Origin: WACF01 sp040880205
Lineage (GTDB): Bacteria > Pseudomonadota > Gammaproteobacteria > Pseudomonadales > Cellvibrionaceae
Length of the DNA: 16,130 nt
Direction of reading: 5' to 3'
Assembly: GCA_040880205.1 (NCBI GenBank)
Contig: JBBDIU010000118.1
Coordinates: 1 to 16,130, forward strand
Below, piece after piece: positions 13,845-16,130 of the stretch. A model generated the notes under the pieces. That model ran no database searches, was not told where the DNA came from, and saw only the letters and a list, made by a program, of their open reading frames with translations. The translations under genes and the position numbers were made by a program. The number at the start of each line of letters is the position of its first letter. The stretch's first letter is position 1.

Positions 13845-14909
13845 ATGAACCGCAATTTACCCAAGGTCGCTAAAAACAAAAACCTCGTTAACCCAAGGGA
13901 CATAATGGCGAGGGCCGTTCTAGGCCTGTGTCTGCTGCCGCTGATCGCCGCTGCCGCGGATGGCGAGTGGCAAGTTCCCAAGACCAGTTTTGGGCACCCC
14001 GACCTGCAAGGGGTTTGGACCAATGCCACCATGACGCCTTTTGAGCGCCCTTCTCAGTACGGGGAGCAATTGGTGCTGACTCCGGAGCTGGGCAAGCAAA
14101 TGGAGGAAAACAATCCCTTTGAGCGTATGAAGGCAATGGACTCCCGCCCCACCGACCCTGACGCGCCACCACCAACCGCCGGACAAGGCGTGGGCGGCTA
14201 CAATGTTTTCTGGATGGACCCGGGCACGCGCGTGGTCCAAGTGAACGGTGAATATCGAACTTCCATTATCAGCTCGCCGAAGGACGGCCAGGTGCCTTAC
14301 TCGGAACAAGGCCGCAAGGCTTTCACCGAAACCTACGGCCGACGCAGCAGCCAAGTTGGTTTTGATGGCCCCGAAATACGCGGCTTGGGTGAACGCTGTC
14401 TGGTGGGTTTTGGTTCTACCGGTGGGCCGCCTATGTTGCCCGTGCTCTACAACAACCACTACCAGATCGTCCAAACGCCCGATCACGTTATGATCATGGT
14501 GGAAATGAATCACGATGCGCGCATTATCCGCCTCGACGACGCGCATCGCCCGGCGGCGATGAAGCCGTGGCTGGGGGATTCAGTCGGCCACTGGGAGGGC
14601 GATACACTGGTGGTGGAGACCATCAATTTCCATCCCGGTCAAACCGTCCGCGCCGCGACGCGGCACCGTCTGTACGTGCCGGCGACAGCAAAGATTACCG
14701 AGCGTTTCACCCGAACGGGTCCAGACAGCATTCTGTATCAGTTCACCGTGGAGGATGAGGAAGCCTACACTCAGCCCTGGACCGGTGAGATGCCCATGTA
14801 CGCAACCGACAAGCACATTTACGAATATGCTTGTCACGAGGGCAACCATTCGCTACCGGGCATCCTGGGCGGGGCCCGCCAGGAAGAACGCGAGGGCAAA
14901 CGGGAATAG
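13845..14909 (+). CDS. Secreted protein of unknown function
   Basis: I recognise no function. From ATG 13845 (GGAGAG four bases upstream) it has 354 residues. ATG 13905 also has a good site (AAGGGA) and would give a compact signal peptide MARAVLGLCLLPLIAAA ending before ADG, so the true start may be 13905. The mature part opens with FGHPDLQGVWTNATMTPFERP, a style I remember from large families of uncharacterised secreted proteins in Acidobacteria and Proteobacteria. It contains GDSVGHWEGDTLVVETINF and RLYVPATAKITERFTR, and ends YACHEGNHSLPGILGGAR. Two cysteines (in GERCLVGF and YACHEGN) could form a disulfide. Predicted location is the periplasm. Gaps of 170 bp before and 164 bp after suggest a single-gene unit. 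Confidence 0.8.
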   Translation: MNRNLPKVAKNKNLVNPRDIMARAVLGLCLLPLIAAAADGEWQVPKTSFGHPDLQGVWTNATMTPFERPSQYGEQLVLTPELGKQMEENNPFERMKAMDSRPTDPDAPPPTAGQGVGGYNVFWMDPGTRVVQVNGEYRTSIISSPKDGQVPYSEQGRKAFTETYGRRSSQVGFDGPEIRGLGERCLVGFGSTGGPPMLPVLYNNHYQIVQTPDHVMIMVEMNHDARIIRLDDAHRPAAMKPWLGDSVGHWEGDTLVVETINFHPGQTVRAATRHRLYVPATAKITERFTRTGPDSILYQFTVEDEEAYTQPWTGEMPMYATDKHIYEYACHEGNHSLPGILGGARQEEREGKRE

Positions 14910-15025
14910 ACCCTGCAGTTGTCGTGATGACCCCGGAGACGTGATCGCTCCCGGACCCCCACCAATGGATGAGCAACTATCGTTTGCTTTGTGGGTCACA
15001 TCATTCTCCTCGATTGGGAAATGAA

Positions 15026-15031
15026 TATAAT
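15026..15031 (+). promoter_or_regulatory. Candidate -10 box for the lytic transglycosylase gene
   Basis: A perfect TATAAT lies 42 bases before ATG 15074, giving a leader of about 36 bases. No good -35 box is seen at the right distance, so this is tentative. Confidence 0.4.
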
Positions 15032-15073
15032 GAGCGACAATTTGCGAATGCCAATGCGGTACGCAAGGGTGCG

Positions 15074-16130
15074 ATGGAAGAGTTTGTGTTAAAGCGTTTT
15101 TTGGTCGTTGCTGTTCTCGCTAGCGTGTTCCCGTCCGTGGCCTTGCCAGAGACCGAGAGCGGCGGTTTTGCCGCCTGCATTATCAGCTTGCAACAGCAAG
15201 CGCGGGAACGCGGTATTGCCTCTCATCTAGTCGCTGCCCTGGGCGAGGCAAATAATCTCGAGCGGGTGGTGGAACTGGATCGCAGCCAGCCGGAATTCAC
15301 CCAGACTTTCGCCGATTACGTCGACCGCCGGGTGACTGCCTATCGCGTTTCCCGCGGCCGCGATTTGCTTAAAAAACATCGGACCCTGCTCGGGGAGCTG
15401 ACCCGGGAATACGGTATTCCCGCCCAGTACTTAGTGGCATTCTGGGGGCTGGAGACCAACTTTGGCAATTTCCTCGGCAAAATTCCCACCCTGGATGCGT
15501 TGGCAACCCTGGCCTGTGATCACCGGCGCGCGCGGTTTTTCAGTGCCGAGCTTTTCCAGGCATTGGAACTGGCGGAGCTGCATGAACTGGATCTGGGTCA
15601 AATGCAGGGCTCTTGGGCAGGCGCCATCGGCCATACGCAGTTTCTGCCCTCGGCCTACCGACGCCACGGCGTTGATGGCGACGGTGACGGTCGGATCGAT
15701 CTGTGGAACAGCATCCCCGACGCGCTAGCCTCTGCCGCCAATTATCTGCACAACCTCGGTTGGCGGCCAGAATTTCGTTGGGGCAGGGAAGTGAAGCTGC
15801 CCAAGGATTTTCCCTACCATCAGGCGGGTATCGATAACCCCATGCCCCTGCGCGAATGGCAGCAATTGGGAGTCAGGCGAACCGACGGCACCTTACTGGG
15901 CGATATTGAAGTGGACGCGGCCTTGCTGGTGCCCTCCGGCGCCGATGGCCCCAAATTCCTGGTGTACGACAATTTCCACGTCATCATGCGCTGGAATCGT
16001 TCACAGTTTTACGCCCTGTCCGTCGGGCATCTTGCGGACCGCATCAATGGTGCCGGTCAGTTCGCCCAGCAGCCTCCCAACACGCGTGGCCTGGCCAGCC
16101 GGGAAGTTGAAGCGCTTCAGGCCAAACTGC
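15074..16130 (+). CDS. MltB-family lytic murein transglycosylase (3' end outside window)
   Basis: It cleaves the MurNAc-GlcNAc bond of peptidoglycan to give 1,6-anhydro ends, in the periplasm. The frame starts at ATG 15074 (AAGG five to six bases upstream) and stays open for 352 codons to the right edge. The signal peptide MEEFVLKRFLVVAVLASVFPSVA has no lipobox cysteine, unlike E. coli MltB, so the enzyme is probably soluble. The SLT_2/GH103 domain shows the catalytic Glu127 in FWGLETNFGN and GSWAGAIGHTQFLPSAY. DGDGDGRIDLW at residues 201-211 resembles the calcium-binding EF-hand loop of Slt35. The last visible residues (GLASREVEALQAKL) look like the start of a PG_binding_1 domain, typical of the TIGR02283 subgroup. 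Confidence 0.92.
   Translation, partial: MEEFVLKRFLVVAVLASVFPSVALPETESGGFAACIISLQQQARERGIASHLVAALGEANNLERVVELDRSQPEFTQTFADYVDRRVTAYRVSRGRDLLKKHRTLLGELTREYGIPAQYLVAFWGLETNFGNFLGKIPTLDALATLACDHRRARFFSAELFQALELAELHELDLGQMQGSWAGAIGHTQFLPSAYRRHGVDGDGDGRIDLWNSIPDALASAANYLHNLGWRPEFRWGREVKLPKDFPYHQAGIDNPMPLREWQQLGVRRTDGTLLGDIEVDAALLVPSGADGPKFLVYDNFHVIMRWNRSQFYALSVGHLADRINGAGQFAQQPPNTRGLASREVEALQAKL

Noticed and set aside
14930..14965. Weak inverted repeat CCGGAG/CTCCCGG after the secreted-protein gene
   Set aside because: It needs a mismatch or bulge and has no T-tract; it is not strong enough to call a terminator.

Overview
The window looks like a chromosomal stretch of a free-living, probably marine gammaproteobacterium outside the Enterobacterales (a Cellvibrionales/Pseudomonadales-like lineage is my best guess). 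The reasons are the prmB-aroC pair, proteins that align closely with E. coli AroC, YafV, ArfB, LeuC and LeuD, a DUF4892 protein, a LysR-leuC-leuD cluster, and many non-coding repeats between genes. This assignment is inference from remembered families; no search was run. Nothing in the window is a plasmid, phage or defence locus: most genes are housekeeping, and the unusual content lies in one gene fusion and in the spaces between genes.

Layout, left to right. The 3' end of a DUF4892 gene (+) converges on folE (-, GTP cyclohydrolase I). Divergent from folE run prmB, aroC and a YafV-type omega-amidase (+). A 155-bp element with imperfect terminal inverted repeats follows. Next come a TIGR04219-like outer-membrane barrel gene (-) and a LysR regulator (-) that is divergent from leuC (+). 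leuC and leuD, the two subunits of isopropylmalate isomerase, are separated by 349 bp that hold a large nested palindrome. An NDUFA9-like atypical SDR gene (+) follows leuD. It converges on a long gene (-) fusing a GT4 glycosyltransferase to a glycogen-debranching-type glucosidase. Divergent from that is arfB (+, ribosome rescue), then a secreted protein of unknown function (+) and the 5' part of a MltB-type lytic transglycosylase gene (+) that runs off the right edge.

How the genes work together. folE (folate/pterin), aroC (chorismate) and leuCD (leucine) are core biosynthesis. prmB and arfB serve the ribosome. The omega-amidase is a metabolite-repair enzyme. The DUF4892 protein, the barrel, the secreted protein and MltB act in the envelope. 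The GT4-debranching fusion points to alpha-glucan or another storage or osmoprotectant glucoside.

The features most worth a second look are: (1) the GT4-debranching fusion; (2) the 167-bp nested palindrome inside the leuCD operon; (3) the 155-bp MITE-like element; (4) three heptamer tandem-repeat arrays at gene boundaries (near 6.2, 9.8 and 13.2 kb), plus a 13-mer array over the folE start.
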